Source: Plantactinospora sp. KBS50
Lineage (GTDB): Bacteria > Actinomycetota > Actinomycetes > Mycobacteriales > Micromonosporaceae
DNA: 64,000 nt
Direction of reading: 5' to 3'
Assembly: GCF_002285795.1 (NCBI RefSeq)
Contig: NZ_CP022961.1
Location: 5,212,001-5,276,000 of the forward strand
How positions within the stretch are numbered: the stretch's first letter is position 1; each line of letters begins with the position of its first letter. Below, piece by piece: positions 8,007 through 17,513 of the stretch. A model generated the notes under the pieces. The model saw only the letters and a list, made by a program, of their open reading frames with translations. It had not been told where the DNA came from and ran no database searches. The position numbers and the translations under genes are program-made.

Positions 8007-9409
8007 GGTCGTCCTCCCGTCCGGGGCAGCACCGCCGCCAGCGCGTCGGCCACCCGCCAGCAGTCGTGGTACGTCGAGTACAGCGGCACCGGGGCGAACC
8101 GGACGATGTCCGGCTCCCGGGCGTCGGCGATCACACCGTGCTCGTACCGCAGCCGCCTGGTCAACTCGGCCGCGCCGACGGCCCCCACCCGTACCGAGAG
8201 TTGGCAGCCGCGCCGCCGCGGATCCCGCGGGGTGACCACCGCGAGCGGCCGGCCCCGGCCGACCTCGGCCAGCAGCCGGTCCAGTTGTCCGGTGAGCCGC
8301 AGGCTGCGCTCCCGCAGGGCCGGCATGCCCACCGCGTCGAAGAGTTCCAGCGAGGTCCGGACCGGCCCCATGGCCAGGATCGGCGGATTGGATATCGCCC
8401 ACGCCTCGACCGTGGCCGGCGGCCGGGACACCGGGGCCATCGCGAACCGCGTGGCCGCCTCGGTGCTCCACCAGCCCTCGAACCGGGGCAGGTCGCCGCG
8501 GCCGAGGTGGCGTTCGTGGACGAAGACCCCGGACAGGGCGCCGGGACCGGCGTTGAGGTACTTGTACGAGCACCAGGCGGCGAAGTCCACGTCCCAGTCG
8601 TGCAGCCGCAGCGGCACGTTGCCCGCCGCGTGCGCGAGGTCCCACCCCACGGTCACCCCGGCGGCCCGCGCGGCGGCGGTGACCGCCGGGATGTCGATCA
8701 GCTCCCCGGTCAGGTAGTTCACCCCGCCCAGCAGCACCAGCGCGGTCCGGTCGGCCGCACCGGCCAGGTGGTCCACGATGTCCGCGGTCCGCAGCGTGTC
8801 CTCGCCGGGTCGCGGCCGCAGCCGGACCACCTCGGTCTCCGGGTCCAGGCCGTGGAACCGGACCTGGCTGCGCACGGCGTAGCTGTCGGACGGGAACGCG
8901 CTGTCCTCGATGACGATCCGGGTCCGCCGGCCGGCCGGCCGGTAGAACGACACCATCAGCAGGTGCAGGTTGACCGTGAGCGAGTTCATCACCACGGTCT
9001 CCGCGGGCCGGGCGCCGACCAGCCGGGCCGCCGGCCCGGTGAGCCGCTCGTGGTACGACAGCCAGGGGCGCTCGGCGTCCAGGTGCCCCTCCACGCCCAG
9101 GTCGCGCCAGGCGTCCAGGTCGGCCAGGAGTTCGTCCCGGACGGCCCGGGGTTGCAGGCCCAGCGAGTTGCCGGCCAGGTACGCCGTCTCGGCGTACCTG
9201 CCGCCGGCCGCTGGCGGCACGTGGAACAGGTGCCGGTGGCCGGGGTCGGCCTCGTCCAACCGGCGGGCTTCGGCCTCGCCCGCGGCGAGGCGCAACGGCC
9301 CGGCCTCGCCCCCGGCGAGGCGCAACGGCCCGGCCTCGCCCCCGGCGAGGCGCAGTGGCCCGGCCTCGCCCCCGCCGGTGCTGGTCACGGGCTCCGTCCC
9401 TCCGCTCAC
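8003..9409 (-). CDS. kynU: Kynureninase
   Basis: PLP-dependent cleavage of (3-hydroxy)kynurenine to (3-hydroxy)anthranilate and alanine. The 468-residue protein has YLAGNSLGLQP near residue 70, the PLP-region WDLAHAAGNVPL, the Schiff-base Lys283 in SYKYLNAGPG, and GWWS. GTG 9409 is chosen because it overlaps the kynA stop (GTGA). Residues about 13-45 are a GGEAGPLRLA repeat placed before the conserved domain, so a start at the GTG 21 bases further in is also possible. It sits between the dioxygenase and monooxygenase genes of the same pathway. Confidence 0.94.
   Translation of the reverse strand: MSGGTEPVTSTGGGEAGPLRLAGGEAGPLRLAGGEAGPLRLAAGEAEARRLDEADPGHRHLFHVPPAAGGRYAETAYLAGNSLGLQPRAVRDELLADLDAWRDLGVEGHLDAERPWLSYHERLTGPAARLVGARPAETVVMNSLTVNLHLLMVSFYRPAGRRTRIVIEDSAFPSDSYAVRSQVRFHGLDPETEVVRLRPRPGEDTLRTADIVDHLAGAADRTALVLLGGVNYLTGELIDIPAVTAAARAAGVTVGWDLAHAAGNVPLRLHDWDVDFAAWCSYKYLNAGPGALSGVFVHERHLGRGDLPRFEGWWSTEAATRFAMAPVSRPPATVEAWAISNPPILAMGPVRTSLELFDAVGMPALRERSLRLTGQLDRLLAEVGRGRPLAVVTPRDPRRRGCQLSVRVGAVGAAELTRRLRYEHGVIADAREPDIVRFAPVPLYSTYHDCWRVADALAAVLPRTGGRP
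9271..9373 (-). repeat. 30-bp tandem repeat in the kynU 5' end
   Basis: Three 30-bp units (9271-9300, 9301-9330, 9331-9360) plus a partial fourth; they encode the GGEAGPLRLA repeat near the KynU N-terminus. The last full copies differ at only two or three bases, suggesting recent expansion. Confidence 0.92.
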
Positions 9410-10299
9410 ATGCTGGTCCGGGCCGACCACAGCTCGGGGAAGACCACCCGGCCCATGCTCCGTTGCAACCATGCCAGCCCGTTCGAGCCGCCGCTGCCCA
9501 CCTTGGCGCCCATGCTGCGCTGCACGGCCTTCACGTGCTGGTAGCGCCAGTCGCCGAACTGCTCGGCGACCTCGGCCAGCGCCTCGCCGAGCAGCCAGAG
9601 CGGGTCGCGCGGCCCGCCGTCGGCGTAGATCCTCACCCAGGCGTTCTCGACGGCCGGTGCCGGTTCGTGCTCGGTGGAGTAGTCCCGGTGCAGCACCTCG
9701 GCCGGGATGCCGAACCCGCGCCGGTCCAGCAGTTCCAGCACGTCGTCCCAGAGGCTCGGCGCGGCCAGCGTGACCACCAGTTCGTCGTACTGGTCGGTCT
9801 GCCGGTGGAACGGGCGGATCAGCGCGGGGTTGCGCAGTCCCAGCAGGAACTCCAGTTGCCGGTACATCGCGGACTGGAAGCCCGACGCCTCGCCGAGTTC
9901 GTCGCGGAACCGGTTGAAGTCGGCCGGGGTCATCCAGCGCAGCGCCCGCCAGGCGCCGTTGAGCCCCTCCAGTTCCAGCGCGGCCCGGTGCAGCGGCGCG
10001 AGCGCGGCCCAGACGTCGTCGGCGCGCAGCAGCCGGGACGCCTCGCGCAGTTCGACGCAGATGAGCTTGAAGTACAGCTCCATGACCTGACTGACCACCA
10101 GGAACGACATCTCGCCGGGATCCTCGGTGATCGGGTGCTGCATCCGGTGCAGCGTGCTGGCCCGCACGTACGCGTCGTACGGCACCTGGTCGGCGAATTC
10201 GAGGGTCGGGCCGCCCCGGTTCGCCGCCGCCCGGGCCGCCCGCTGCGCCTCGTTGACCGGGCGCACCGGGGCGGAGGTCCGCGGCTCCGTGCTCTTCAT
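9406..10299 (-). CDS. kynA: Tryptophan 2,3-dioxygenase
   Basis: Haem enzyme that opens the indole ring of tryptophan to N-formylkynurenine, the first step of the operon. The 297-residue protein has the family signatures HRMQHPITEDPGEMSFLVV, VMELYFKL, SGFQSAMYRQLEF, and the C-terminal haem-His region WRYQHVKAVQRSMGAKVGS followed by GGSNGLAWL. A GAGGAGGG ribosome binding site lies about 10 bases before ATG 10299. It is the first gene of the minus-strand operon and is divergent from an Lrp-type regulator. Confidence 0.96.
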   Translation of the reverse strand: MKSTEPRTSAPVRPVNEAQRAARAAANRGGPTLEFADQVPYDAYVRASTLHRMQHPITEDPGEMSFLVVSQVMELYFKLICVELREASRLLRADDVWAALAPLHRAALELEGLNGAWRALRWMTPADFNRFRDELGEASGFQSAMYRQLEFLLGLRNPALIRPFHRQTDQYDELVVTLAAPSLWDDVLELLDRRGFGIPAEVLHRDYSTEHEPAPAVENAWVRIYADGGPRDPLWLLGEALAEVAEQFGDWRYQHVKAVQRSMGAKVGSGGSNGLAWLQRSMGRVVFPELWSARTSM

Positions 10300-10451
10300 C
10301 GCTGGCCGTCCCTCCTCGCCGCTGCCGGGTACCGTTCATCGTCGCGCGGGCGGATCGCCGGATGGAAGGTTCGATCCACGGCGGGAGGGCCGTCCGACCG
10401 TCAGATCCGCTTTGCTTGGCCGGGAACGCTTAACGAAGGAAAGGTGCCCGC
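10300..10451. promoter_or_regulatory. Divergent promoter region, kynA / Lrp-type regulator
   Basis: A 152-bp intergenic region between the divergent kynA operon and the Lrp/AsnC gene must hold both promoters and is the natural place for regulator binding. Ribosome binding sites are visible at each end (GAGGAGGG towards kynA; GAAGGAAAGG towards the regulator). I did not identify a convincing operator. Confidence 0.45.
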
Positions 10452-10907
10452 GTGGACGAGATGGACTGGGCGCTGCTGCGTGAGCTGCAGGTCGATGCCC
10501 GGCTGTCGTACAGCGAGTTGTCCCGGCGGGTGCACCTGTCCCCGCCGGCGGTGGCCGAGCGGGTACGCCGGATGGAGGAGTCGGGCGTGGTGACCGGCTA
10601 CCACGCGCACGTCGATCTCGCCCGGGCCGGCCGCAACGTGCTCGCGCTGATCCAGATGTCCTGCTACGGGGCGCGCTGCGTGCTCCGGGACCCGGAGGTG
10701 GAAACCTGGCCGGAGATCCTGCAGATCATGCGGGTCACCGGTGACGCGTGCAGCGTGCTGAAGGTGGCCGCCGGATCCATCGACTCCTTCGAACGACTGA
10801 TCGACCGCCTCGCCCCGTACGGCCGCCCGGCCAGCACGATGGTGCTGTCCACCCCGCTGCAGTGGCGGCCGGTTCTTCCGCCGATGCCCCCGGACCACAC
10901 CGCCTGA
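10452..10907 (+). CDS. Lrp/AsnC-family regulator, probable KynR
   Basis: DNA-binding regulator, probably sensing tryptophan or kynurenine. The 151-residue protein has an N-terminal winged helix-turn-helix (LLRELQVDARLSYSELSRRV, then LSPPAVAERVRRMEESGVV) and a C-terminal RAM/ligand-binding domain with the conserved VTGDACSVLKVAAGSIDSF strand region. The start is GTG 10452 with GAAGGAAAGG upstream. Divergent placement next to kynA matches the kynR arrangement known in other bacteria; the ligand and sign of regulation are inferred. Confidence 0.85.
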   Translation: MDEMDWALLRELQVDARLSYSELSRRVHLSPPAVAERVRRMEESGVVTGYHAHVDLARAGRNVLALIQMSCYGARCVLRDPEVETWPEILQIMRVTGDACSVLKVAAGSIDSFERLIDRLAPYGRPASTMVLSTPLQWRPVLPPMPPDHTA

Positions 10908-11104
10908 CCGGTTCCGGCCGCGGCCGGTGCCGGTCCGGACCCTCGGCCCGGCACCGCCCGTTCCGGGCCGGACCGCGCCGCGGGCGGGCCACCGGCCGGC
11001 AGATCACGCCGGGCGCGGGGTGTCCGATGGGCCGTGCCGGGAACACAGGCGGCACGTCGAGAGCACCCACGCACGAGCCGGCCGGCGGCCGGAAGAGGGG
11101 GATC

Positions 11105-11623
11105 ATGCGGGGTCTGACGTTCCTGCGCCGTGCGCTGCGCGCGGTGGCCACGGCGCTGACGCTGGCCGGCGTACTCACGCTGCTGGCCACGGGTCCGGCA
11201 CGGGCCGGGCAGAACACCACGGTCGAGGTCACGCCGAACACGGCCGAGCCGGGTACCCGGGTGAACATCCGGGCCGACTGCGGCGACGCCAACAACCGGC
11301 AGGGCACCGTGCAGTCCGACGCGTTCGGGCGGGTGACGGTGCGACCGGACAACGGCATGCTCACCGGTTCCGCCACCATTCCCGCCAACAAGCCGCCCGG
11401 TGACTACCAGGTGACGCTCACCTGCGCCAACAACACCACGGCCAGCACCACGGTGACCGTGGTGAACATGAGCAAGCCGTCGCAGGGCCCGGCCACCGGG
11501 GGCGGCGGCACGGCCGGCGGCGGCGCCGGCCTGCTGGTGCTCGCCGGCGGGGTCGGCATCGTGCTGCTCGGCCTCGGGTTCGCGCTGTACGGCCGGCGCC
11601 GGAGCGGCCCGCCGGCCCGCTGA
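11105..11623 (+). CDS. Secreted cell-surface protein with C-terminal membrane anchor
   Basis: A 172-residue exported protein of unknown function. It has a Sec signal peptide (FLRRALRAVATALTLAGVL ... GPARAGQ, cleavage likely near residue 34), an Ig-like beta-sandwich segment rich in Thr/Val with two cysteines, then a Gly-rich linker, a C-terminal hydrophobic helix and a basic tail (GRRR). That layout resembles a sortase substrate, and a class F sortase gene follows 21 bp later, but no LPxTG motif is visible before the helix. ATG 11105 is chosen because GAAGAGGGG lies just upstream. Confidence 0.8.
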   Translation: MRGLTFLRRALRAVATALTLAGVLTLLATGPARAGQNTTVEVTPNTAEPGTRVNIRADCGDANNRQGTVQSDAFGRVTVRPDNGMLTGSATIPANKPPGDYQVTLTCANNTTASTTVTVVNMSKPSQGPATGGGGTAGGGAGLLVLAGGVGIVLLGLGFALYGRRRSGPPAR

Positions 11624-11644
11624 GGCGGGAAGGGAGAGACCGGA

Positions 11645-12508
11645 ATGGACCGGTCGGCCCCGACTCCCGGATCCCTGGATCCGCCGCCCCGGCGCGCCTG
11701 GACGGTGCTGCGCCAGGTGGTGCTCCAGTCCGGGGCGGCGAGCGTCAGCACCCAGGACAGCGCGGACTACGTACCGCCGGGAACCCTGCCGGTCCGGCCG
11801 CCGGGCGGACGCGAGCGGCGGCGGGCGGGCGGGCCGCGCGGCGGCTCCGGCCGGCGGGCCGGGCGGTCCCGGGCCGGCGCACGACCCCGCGCCGGCCTGC
11901 CGCGCCTCCCGGTGGCCGCGCTGGTGATCCTGCTCGGCCTGGTCGTCACCGGCGTCGGCTACCAGCGGGTGACCGGGAATTCGCTGGTGCCCAGCGCGCT
12001 CTATCCGGACCTGCGGCCGCCGCCGCGGAAGTATCCGCTGCTGGCCGCGAGCGAGCCGAACCGGGTGGCGATCCGCTCGGTCGGCCTCGACGCGCCCGTC
12101 CAGCCGGTCGGGCTGGCCGCGGACGGCACCATCGCGACACCGCCGGACGACCGTCCGGACGTGGCGGGCTGGTACAACCAGAGCCCCACCCCGGGCCAGT
12201 ACGGGCCGTCCGTGCTGGTGGGGCACGTGGACACCCGTACCGGCCCGGCGGTCTTCCACGACCTGAGCCGGGTGCGCTCCGGCGACCGGGTGGAGATCGA
12301 ACGGGCGGACGGTTCGACGGCGGTCTTCCAGGTCGACTCGACCCGCAAGTACGACAAGTCGCGGTTCCCGGCCGATCAGGTGTTCGGCGACTTCGACCGG
12401 CCGGGGCTGCGGCTGATCACCTGCGGCGGCCGCTGGGTGGGCGGCGAGACCGGGTACGCCGACAACGTGGTCGTCTACGCCACCCTGGTCCGCGCCCGCG
12501 GCGGCTGA
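11645..12508 (+). CDS. Class F sortase
   Basis: Membrane-anchored cysteine transpeptidase. The 287-residue protein has a Pro/Arg/Gly-rich cytoplasmic N-terminus, one membrane helix (VAALVILLGLVVTGVGY near residue 90), then the sortase barrel with catalytic His in LVGHVDT and catalytic Cys in LITCGG, followed by YADNVVVYA. It is 21 bp after the surface protein gene and probably acts on it or anchors other proteins. Class F sortases are common in actinobacteria and their substrates are often poorly defined. Confidence 0.9.
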   Translation: MDRSAPTPGSLDPPPRRAWTVLRQVVLQSGAASVSTQDSADYVPPGTLPVRPPGGRERRRAGGPRGGSGRRAGRSRAGARPRAGLPRLPVAALVILLGLVVTGVGYQRVTGNSLVPSALYPDLRPPPRKYPLLAASEPNRVAIRSVGLDAPVQPVGLAADGTIATPPDDRPDVAGWYNQSPTPGQYGPSVLVGHVDTRTGPAVFHDLSRVRSGDRVEIERADGSTAVFQVDSTRKYDKSRFPADQVFGDFDRPGLRLITCGGRWVGGETGYADNVVVYATLVRARGG

Positions 12509-12524
12509 GCGCCGCCCGGACGCA

Positions 12525-13058
12525 TCAGGCGGCCTCGGGCTCGCGCAGGTCCAGCCAGTCCGCCCAGCGCGGATCCGGGGTGCGGTGGCCGAGCACCCGC
12601 CAGGCCGCACCCTTGGGCGCCGCCGGCACGGTGTGCAGCCGCCAGCCCAGTTCGGCGGGGGTACGGTCGCCCTTGGTGTGGTTGCACCGCGCGCACGCCG
12701 CCACCACGTTCTCCCAGGCGTGCCGGCCGCCGCGGCTGCGCGGGAAGACGTGGTCGATGGTCTCGGCCGCCCCCCGGCAGTACGCGCAGCGCCAGCCGTC
12801 CCGGGCGAAGATCGCCCGGCGGGAGAGGCCGACGTGGGTGCGGTAGGGCACCCGGACGAACCGGGTCAGCCGGACCACGGACGGCACCGGGAGCGCGTTG
12901 CGCGCGCTGTGCAGGATGCCCTCGCCGTCGCACACGCAGACGGCCTTCGCGGAGAGAACCAGGATCGCGGCCCGACGCACCGACACGACACACAGCGGCT
13001 CGTAGGTGGCATTGAGCACCAACGCACCCGAGCCCGCCACGGGTCGTATGTCAGGCAT
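12525..13058 (-). CDS. HNH endonuclease family protein
   Basis: A 177-residue protein with a clear HNH/zinc motif: CAYC, DHVFPRSRGG, WENVVAACARCNHTKGDRTP. Homologues are widespread single genes in actinobacteria; the biological role is not known. The N-terminal half has the conserved LVLNATYEPL and VRLTRFVRVPYRTHVGLSRR blocks usual for this group. I prefer ATG 13058 over GTG 13067 because the GGGAGG ribosome binding site touches the GTG but lies nine bases from the ATG. Confidence 0.9.
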   Translation of the reverse strand: MPDIRPVAGSGALVLNATYEPLCVVSVRRAAILVLSAKAVCVCDGEGILHSARNALPVPSVVRLTRFVRVPYRTHVGLSRRAIFARDGWRCAYCRGAAETIDHVFPRSRGGRHAWENVVAACARCNHTKGDRTPAELGWRLHTVPAAPKGAAWRVLGHRTPDPRWADWLDLREPEAA

Positions 13059-13318
13059 CGCGCTCACCCTCCCGGTCGAAGACTCCCCCGCACCCCCGTC
13101 ATCTGCCCGTCAGCCGCGGCCCGGTCCGGCCTTGGACCGCGACCGACGCCGGCAGATCACCGGCGCCCGTGCGCCCATCGTCCCCGATAGGTGGCCCGAT
13201 TGCACGTACTAATCCGCGCCCACCGGATGAACCTTGGCCGACCGGGCCGTCCGAATCCGGTGGCGGGTCGCCGGGACGCGGCGCCGGCCGATGGGGTACG
13301 AAGACACCTGTGCCCGTC

Positions 13319-14557
13319 ATGTCCCCCCTTTTCCTGCGGGGTCCGTTCGTCCTGGCCCCGGTCCCGTCCGGCTCGCCCAGCCCGGACCCCAGCCACGACT
13401 GTCTCGGCGACGCCTTCTGCAAGCAGGTGTGGGACCTGACCGGATCGGCCTGGTTCGCCGACGGCAGCTACTGGATCATCGTGAAGCCGCTGCGGATCAT
13501 CCTGATCCTGCTCGGCGCCATGCTGATCCGGTTCCTGTTGAACCGGTCGATCAGCCGGCTGGTCCGCACGACGAGCCGCAAGGCCGTACCGGGGATCCTC
13601 CGGCCGTTGCGCGAGCGCCCGCCGGCCGGCGCCGCGGAGCCGGGGCCGGTGCTGCCGGAGCGCCGGCGGCAGCGGGCCGAGGCGATCGGTTCGGTGCTGC
13701 GCAGCGGGGTGACCGCGGTGGTCTTCGCGATCGCGGCGCTGACCGTCCTCAGCGAGCTGAGCATCGACCTCGGGCCGCTGCTGACCACGGCGGGTATCGC
13801 CGGCGTGGCGATCGGGTTCGGGGCGCAGTCGCTGGTCAAGGACCTCATCGCCGGCCTGTTCATGCTGATCGAGGATCAGTACGGGGTGGGCGACACGGTG
13901 GACCTGGGCGAGGCGACCGGGGTGGTGGAGTCGGTGGGTCTGCGGGTCACCACCGTGCGGGACGGCCGCGGCGTGCTCTGGTACATCCGCAACGGCGAGA
14001 TCGTCCGGGTGGGCAACAAGAGCCAGGGCTGGGCGATGGTGGTGGTGGACCTGCCGGTCGGCTTCGGCAACACCGAGGAGGCCCTCACGGTCCTGCACGA
14101 CGCCGCCGCGCAGGTGGCCGCGGATCCCGCGCTGGCGCCCTCGATCGTGGAACCGCCGGAGGTGCTCGGCGTCGAGCAGGTGACCGTCGACGGCCCGGTG
14201 ATCCGGACGGTCGCGAAGACGACGGCCAGCGGCCAGATCGCGGTCGGCCGGCGGCTGCGCCGGCAGCTCGCGGAGGCGCTGGACGAGGCCGGGATCACCG
14301 CGCGGATGGCCGGTGGACGCGGCCGTCCGCGGCCGGCGGTGCCGGGCGGATCGGCCGGCGCGGCACCGGAATCGCCGCCGGTTGCGGCCCGGGGTTCGGC
14401 GGTCGGGGACGAGCCCGGAAACGATGAGTATCCGGGTGATACACCGGGCGTTACGCCGAGCGGATCATCAGATGAGTTCCTGAGCGGTCCGTCGGCTGAT
14501 TCCCCGGACGAACCGCTGGCCGAGGAGGATGAGGACGGATCGGGCCGAGCGAGCTGA
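13319..14557 (+). CDS. MscS-family mechanosensitive ion channel
   Basis: Inner-membrane channel that releases solutes on hypo-osmotic shock. The 412-residue protein has membrane helices near residues 45-65 and 120-145, then the pore helix TTAGIAGVAIGFGAQSLVKD and the beta-domain start GLFMLIEDQYGVGDTVDLGE, both diagnostic of MscS. The C-terminal 110 residues are Pro/Gly/Asp/Glu-rich and probably disordered. The frame is open upstream of 13319, but the conserved part begins after it; the ATG at 13319 or the GTG nine bases upstream are the likely starts. Confidence 0.9.
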   Translation: MSPLFLRGPFVLAPVPSGSPSPDPSHDCLGDAFCKQVWDLTGSAWFADGSYWIIVKPLRIILILLGAMLIRFLLNRSISRLVRTTSRKAVPGILRPLRERPPAGAAEPGPVLPERRRQRAEAIGSVLRSGVTAVVFAIAALTVLSELSIDLGPLLTTAGIAGVAIGFGAQSLVKDLIAGLFMLIEDQYGVGDTVDLGEATGVVESVGLRVTTVRDGRGVLWYIRNGEIVRVGNKSQGWAMVVVDLPVGFGNTEEALTVLHDAAAQVAADPALAPSIVEPPEVLGVEQVTVDGPVIRTVAKTTASGQIAVGRRLRRQLAEALDEAGITARMAGGRGRPRPAVPGGSAGAAPESPPVAARGSAVGDEPGNDEYPGDTPGVTPSGSSDEFLSGPSADSPDEPLAEEDEDGSGRAS

Positions 14558-14701
14558 CCGGGAGATCAGCATCGATCGGCGACGGTGGGGTCGCGCTCCG
14601 CACAGTGGCTCAGGTATCGTCCGTTCGTTCAGTCGAACATGCGACGAACCGCCCGTTCGCACTAGCCAGTCGTTGGACGATCGGGCAGAATTCGGGAGGC
14701 G

Positions 14702-14716
14702 GCTCCGTTTCGGAGC
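14702..14716 (+). terminator. Small GC hairpin between mscS and the MFS gene
   Basis: GCTCCG-TTT-CGGAGC forms a perfect six-base stem in the 238-bp gap 14558-14795. No U-tract follows, so a terminator role is tentative. I see no gene in the gap. Confidence 0.3.
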
Positions 14717-14795
14717 GTCATGGAACCCTCGCTGATCGGTACGTCTGACAGCGTTTTTCGACGGCTCCCGCGCGAGTGGTCAGCGGTCGGGAACG

Positions 14796-16184
14796 ATGGA
14801 GGCCCTGTTGCCGGATAAGACGCACGGTCGAGAACGGCCAGCCACCTTCCGCGAGGTGTTCGCCGGGTCCGAATACCGGGCGCTATTCGCCGCATCGGCC
14901 CTGTCCTGGATCGGCGACTACATCACCAAGGCCGCCGTGATGGTGCTGGTCTACCAGCAGACCTCGTCGGTGGCGCTCTCCGCCGCGGCCTTCGCGGTGA
15001 GCTACCTGCCGTGGCTGGTGGGCGGGCCGCTGCTGGCGGCGATCGCCGAGCGGTATCCGTACCGCAACGTGATGATCATCTGCGATCTGCTCCGGATGGT
15101 GCTGGTCGCGCTGGTCGCCATTCCCGGCATGCCGGTCTGGAGCCTGCTCGCGCTGCTGTTCACCACCACCCTGCTCACCGCGCCGGCCCAGGCCGCCCGG
15201 TCGGCGACCATGCCGCAGATCCTGCCGGGCGACCGGCTGGTGGTCGGGCTGTCCCTCAACACCAGCACCGGCCAGGCCGCGCAGGTGCTGGGGTACGTGC
15301 TGGGCGCGGCGATCGCCTCGGTGCAGCCGCACTACGCGCTGCTGCTGGACGCGGCCACCTTCGCCGCGTCGGCCACGCTCATCCGGTTCGGCATCCGCTT
15401 CCGGCTCCCGGCCACCACCGGCCGGGCCCGGCGGCACCTGCTGCACGAGACCGGGGACGGCTTCCGGCTCGTCTTCGGCCGCCCCGTGCTGCGGGCCATC
15501 GCGATCCTGGTCTTCGCCACCACCCTCTTCGCGATCGTGCCCGAGGGCCTCGCGGCGGGCTGGGCCGACGAGCGGACCACGACGGAGGCCGGCCGCGGCC
15601 TCGCCCAGGCCCTGATCATGGCCAGCAACCCGCTCGGGTTCATCGTCGGCAGCCTGTTCGTGGGCCGGCTGCTGCGGCCGGAGGTACGACAGGCGCTCGT
15701 GCGCCCGCTGGCCATCCTGGCGCCGGTCGCCCTGGTGCCGGCCCTGCTGGACCCGTCGCCGATCGTCGTGGCCGGTCTGTCGGCCGTGTGCGGTTTCGCC
15801 GTCGCCGGCCTGACTCCGGTCGCGAACGGCCTGTTCGTCCGGGCGCTGCCGGACGGCTACCGGGCTCGGGCCTTCGGGGTGATGGCGACCGGCCTGCAGA
15901 TCACCCAGGGCGGCGCGGTGCTGGTCACCGGCCTGCTCGCGGACCACTTCCGGATCCCGATGGTGGTCGGGGTGTGGAGTCTGGCCGGCGTGCTCCTGGT
16001 CGGCCTCGCCGCCCTGTACTGGCCCAGCCCCGAACGGTTCGACCAGGCCATCGCCGCGGCCCAGCGCGAGGCGCCGGGGCCGGAGGCCCCGGTCCTGCCC
16101 GGCCAGCCCAACGGCACGGACCAGGGCCGGCCCGGCCGGCAGACCCGGCCGCCCGGCTCCCCCGCGGACGCCCCGGCGCACTGA
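14796..16184 (+). CDS. MFS transporter
   Basis: A 462-residue major facilitator with about twelve hydrophobic segments, beginning [21 protein letters not shown] (N-terminal domain) and the loop 2-3 motif [13 protein letters not shown]. It resembles the drug-exporter-like MFS group common in actinomycetes; the substrate is unknown. The last about 50 residues are a Pro/Gly-rich cytoplasmic tail. No obvious Shine-Dalgarno lies before ATG 14796. Confidence 0.88.
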   Translation: MEALLPDKTHGRERPATFREVFAGSEYRALFAASALSWIGDYITKAAVMVLVYQQTSSVALSAAAFAVSYLPWLVGGPLLAAIAERYPYRNVMIICDLLRMVLVALVAIPGMPVWSLLALLFTTTLLTAPAQAARSATMPQILPGDRLVVGLSLNTSTGQAAQVLGYVLGAAIASVQPHYALLLDAATFAASATLIRFGIRFRLPATTGRARRHLLHETGDGFRLVFGRPVLRAIAILVFATTLFAIVPEGLAAGWADERTTTEAGRGLAQALIMASNPLGFIVGSLFVGRLLRPEVRQALVRPLAILAPVALVPALLDPSPIVVAGLSAVCGFAVAGLTPVANGLFVRALPDGYRARAFGVMATGLQITQGGAVLVTGLLADHFRIPMVVGVWSLAGVLLVGLAALYWPSPERFDQAIAAAQREAPGPEAPVLPGQPNGTDQGRPGRQTRPPGSPADAPAH

Positions 16185-16282
16185 CCCCCGGCGCACCGAT
16201 CCCCCCGGCGCACCGACCCCGGCAGACCCGGCGGGGTCGGGCCACGGTCGGCGATCCGGGCATCGCCTGGCAGGATGGAACG

Positions 16283-16699
16283 GTGAATCCGTACGGGGAG
16301 AGCGCGCAGCCGGCGCCGACCGAGAACTTCTACGAGGCGGTCGGCGGCGAGCCGACCTTCCGCAAGCTCGTCGACGAGTTCTACGCGGGAGTGGCCCGGG
16401 ATCCCCTGCTGCGCCCGATGTATCCGGAGGAGGATCTGGCGCCCGCCGCGGACCGGCTGGCGCTGTTCCTGATCCAGTACTGGGGCGGGCCGGGCACCTA
16501 TTCGAGCCAGCGCGGCCACCCCCGGCTGCGGATGCGGCACGCGCCCTTCCAGGTCGACGCCGCGGCCCGGGACGCCTGGCTGCATCACATGCGGCGGGCG
16601 GTGGACAGCCTCGGGCTGCCGCCCGAGCAGGACCGCACGCTCTGGGACTACCTGGAGCGGGCCGCGTACTTCATGGTGAACGTCGCGCCGGAGGTCTGA
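16283..16699 (+). CDS. glbO: Group II truncated haemoglobin
   Basis: A 138-residue haem protein for oxygen or nitric oxide chemistry. It has the diagnostic TrHbII block [21 protein letters not shown] with the proximal-His region, and [21 protein letters not shown] at the start of helix A/B. The GTG at 16283 has no Shine-Dalgarno, but CAGGAT lies six bases before it, so the transcript is probably leaderless. It is convergent with the YbjN gene 12 bp downstream. Confidence 0.93.
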   Translation: MNPYGESAQPAPTENFYEAVGGEPTFRKLVDEFYAGVARDPLLRPMYPEEDLAPAADRLALFLIQYWGGPGTYSSQRGHPRLRMRHAPFQVDAAARDAWLHHMRRAVDSLGLPPEQDRTLWDYLERAAYFMVNVAPEV

Positions 16700-16711
16700 C
16701 CCGGCCGCCGC

Positions 16712-17368
16712 TCAGAGCAGCGCGCCCTCGTCGTGCAGCCAGTCGACGAACTCGGTCGCCGAGCGGGCTCCGCACTCCACCACCTCGACCAGCAGCGCGT
16801 CGTGCGCACCGGCCGCGAACGGGACCTGCAACTCGACGTAGATGGGCAGGTTGCCGCGGTCGGTGGGGTCGCCCACGTACGCCTTGCAGAACCGCCCGGT
16901 GTGGTTCCACTCGTTGACCGCGCGGTAGGCCCGGTCCGCCCAGTCCGGCGGGACGGTCGAGTGCGGCCGTGCCCGGATCACCAGGATCTCGTCCTCCGGG
17001 CCCTCCAGGCTGAACAGCAGCGCGTGCCGTTCCCAGGTGGCCAGCAGGCTGTCGCCGCCGTCGGCGAGGTAGCACATGTCGAGCCGGTCCAGCGCCATGC
17101 CGACCCGGGCGAGGGTGATCGGCGCGACCCCGGACGGCGCCTCCCGCAGTTGTGGCCGGATCACCAGGTCGGACCGGGCGCGGTCGGACCGTGCGGTCGG
17201 CGGACAGTCGGTCATCCCGGCGCCGGCCCGACCGCCGGCACCACCGTCGTGGTCGGGTTCACGGGGTGCGGGAGGACCGGTCCGGAGAACGCTGTCGACC
17301 GACGTCATGCTGCGTGTTTCCGGTTCGTCGCCTCCGGGCTGACCGGGACGCCAAGCCCACCACGGCAT
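16712..17368 (-). CDS. YbjN-domain protein
   Basis: A 218-residue YbjN-like protein (a type III secretion chaperone-like fold). The conserved domain starts near residue 65 with PITLARVGMALDRLDMCYLAD and includes WNHTGRFCKAYVGDPTDRG and a C-terminal EFVDWLHDEGALL. The N-terminal 60 residues are low complexity. Start ATG 17368 (MPWWAWRPGQ) is chosen for a GAGGTG ribosome binding site 7-8 bases upstream; ATG 17311 is an alternative. Function in actinobacteria is not established. Confidence 0.8.
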   Translation of the reverse strand: MPWWAWRPGQPGGDEPETRSMTSVDSVLRTGPPAPREPDHDGGAGGRAGAGMTDCPPTARSDRARSDLVIRPQLREAPSGVAPITLARVGMALDRLDMCYLADGGDSLLATWERHALLFSLEGPEDEILVIRARPHSTVPPDWADRAYRAVNEWNHTGRFCKAYVGDPTDRGNLPIYVELQVPFAAGAHDALLVEVVECGARSATEFVDWLHDEGALL

Positions 17369-17513
17369 CTCGTGCACCTCACTCCCCAGCGGATCCAGCC
17401 GCGTACGTTGCGTGGGATCCGAGGCACGACGGTACCCGGATAGCCGGCCTGAGGCATCCCCCCAACGAGTGCACCAAACCATATGGACTACTGGGGATCG
17501 TCCGTTCGGTCAG

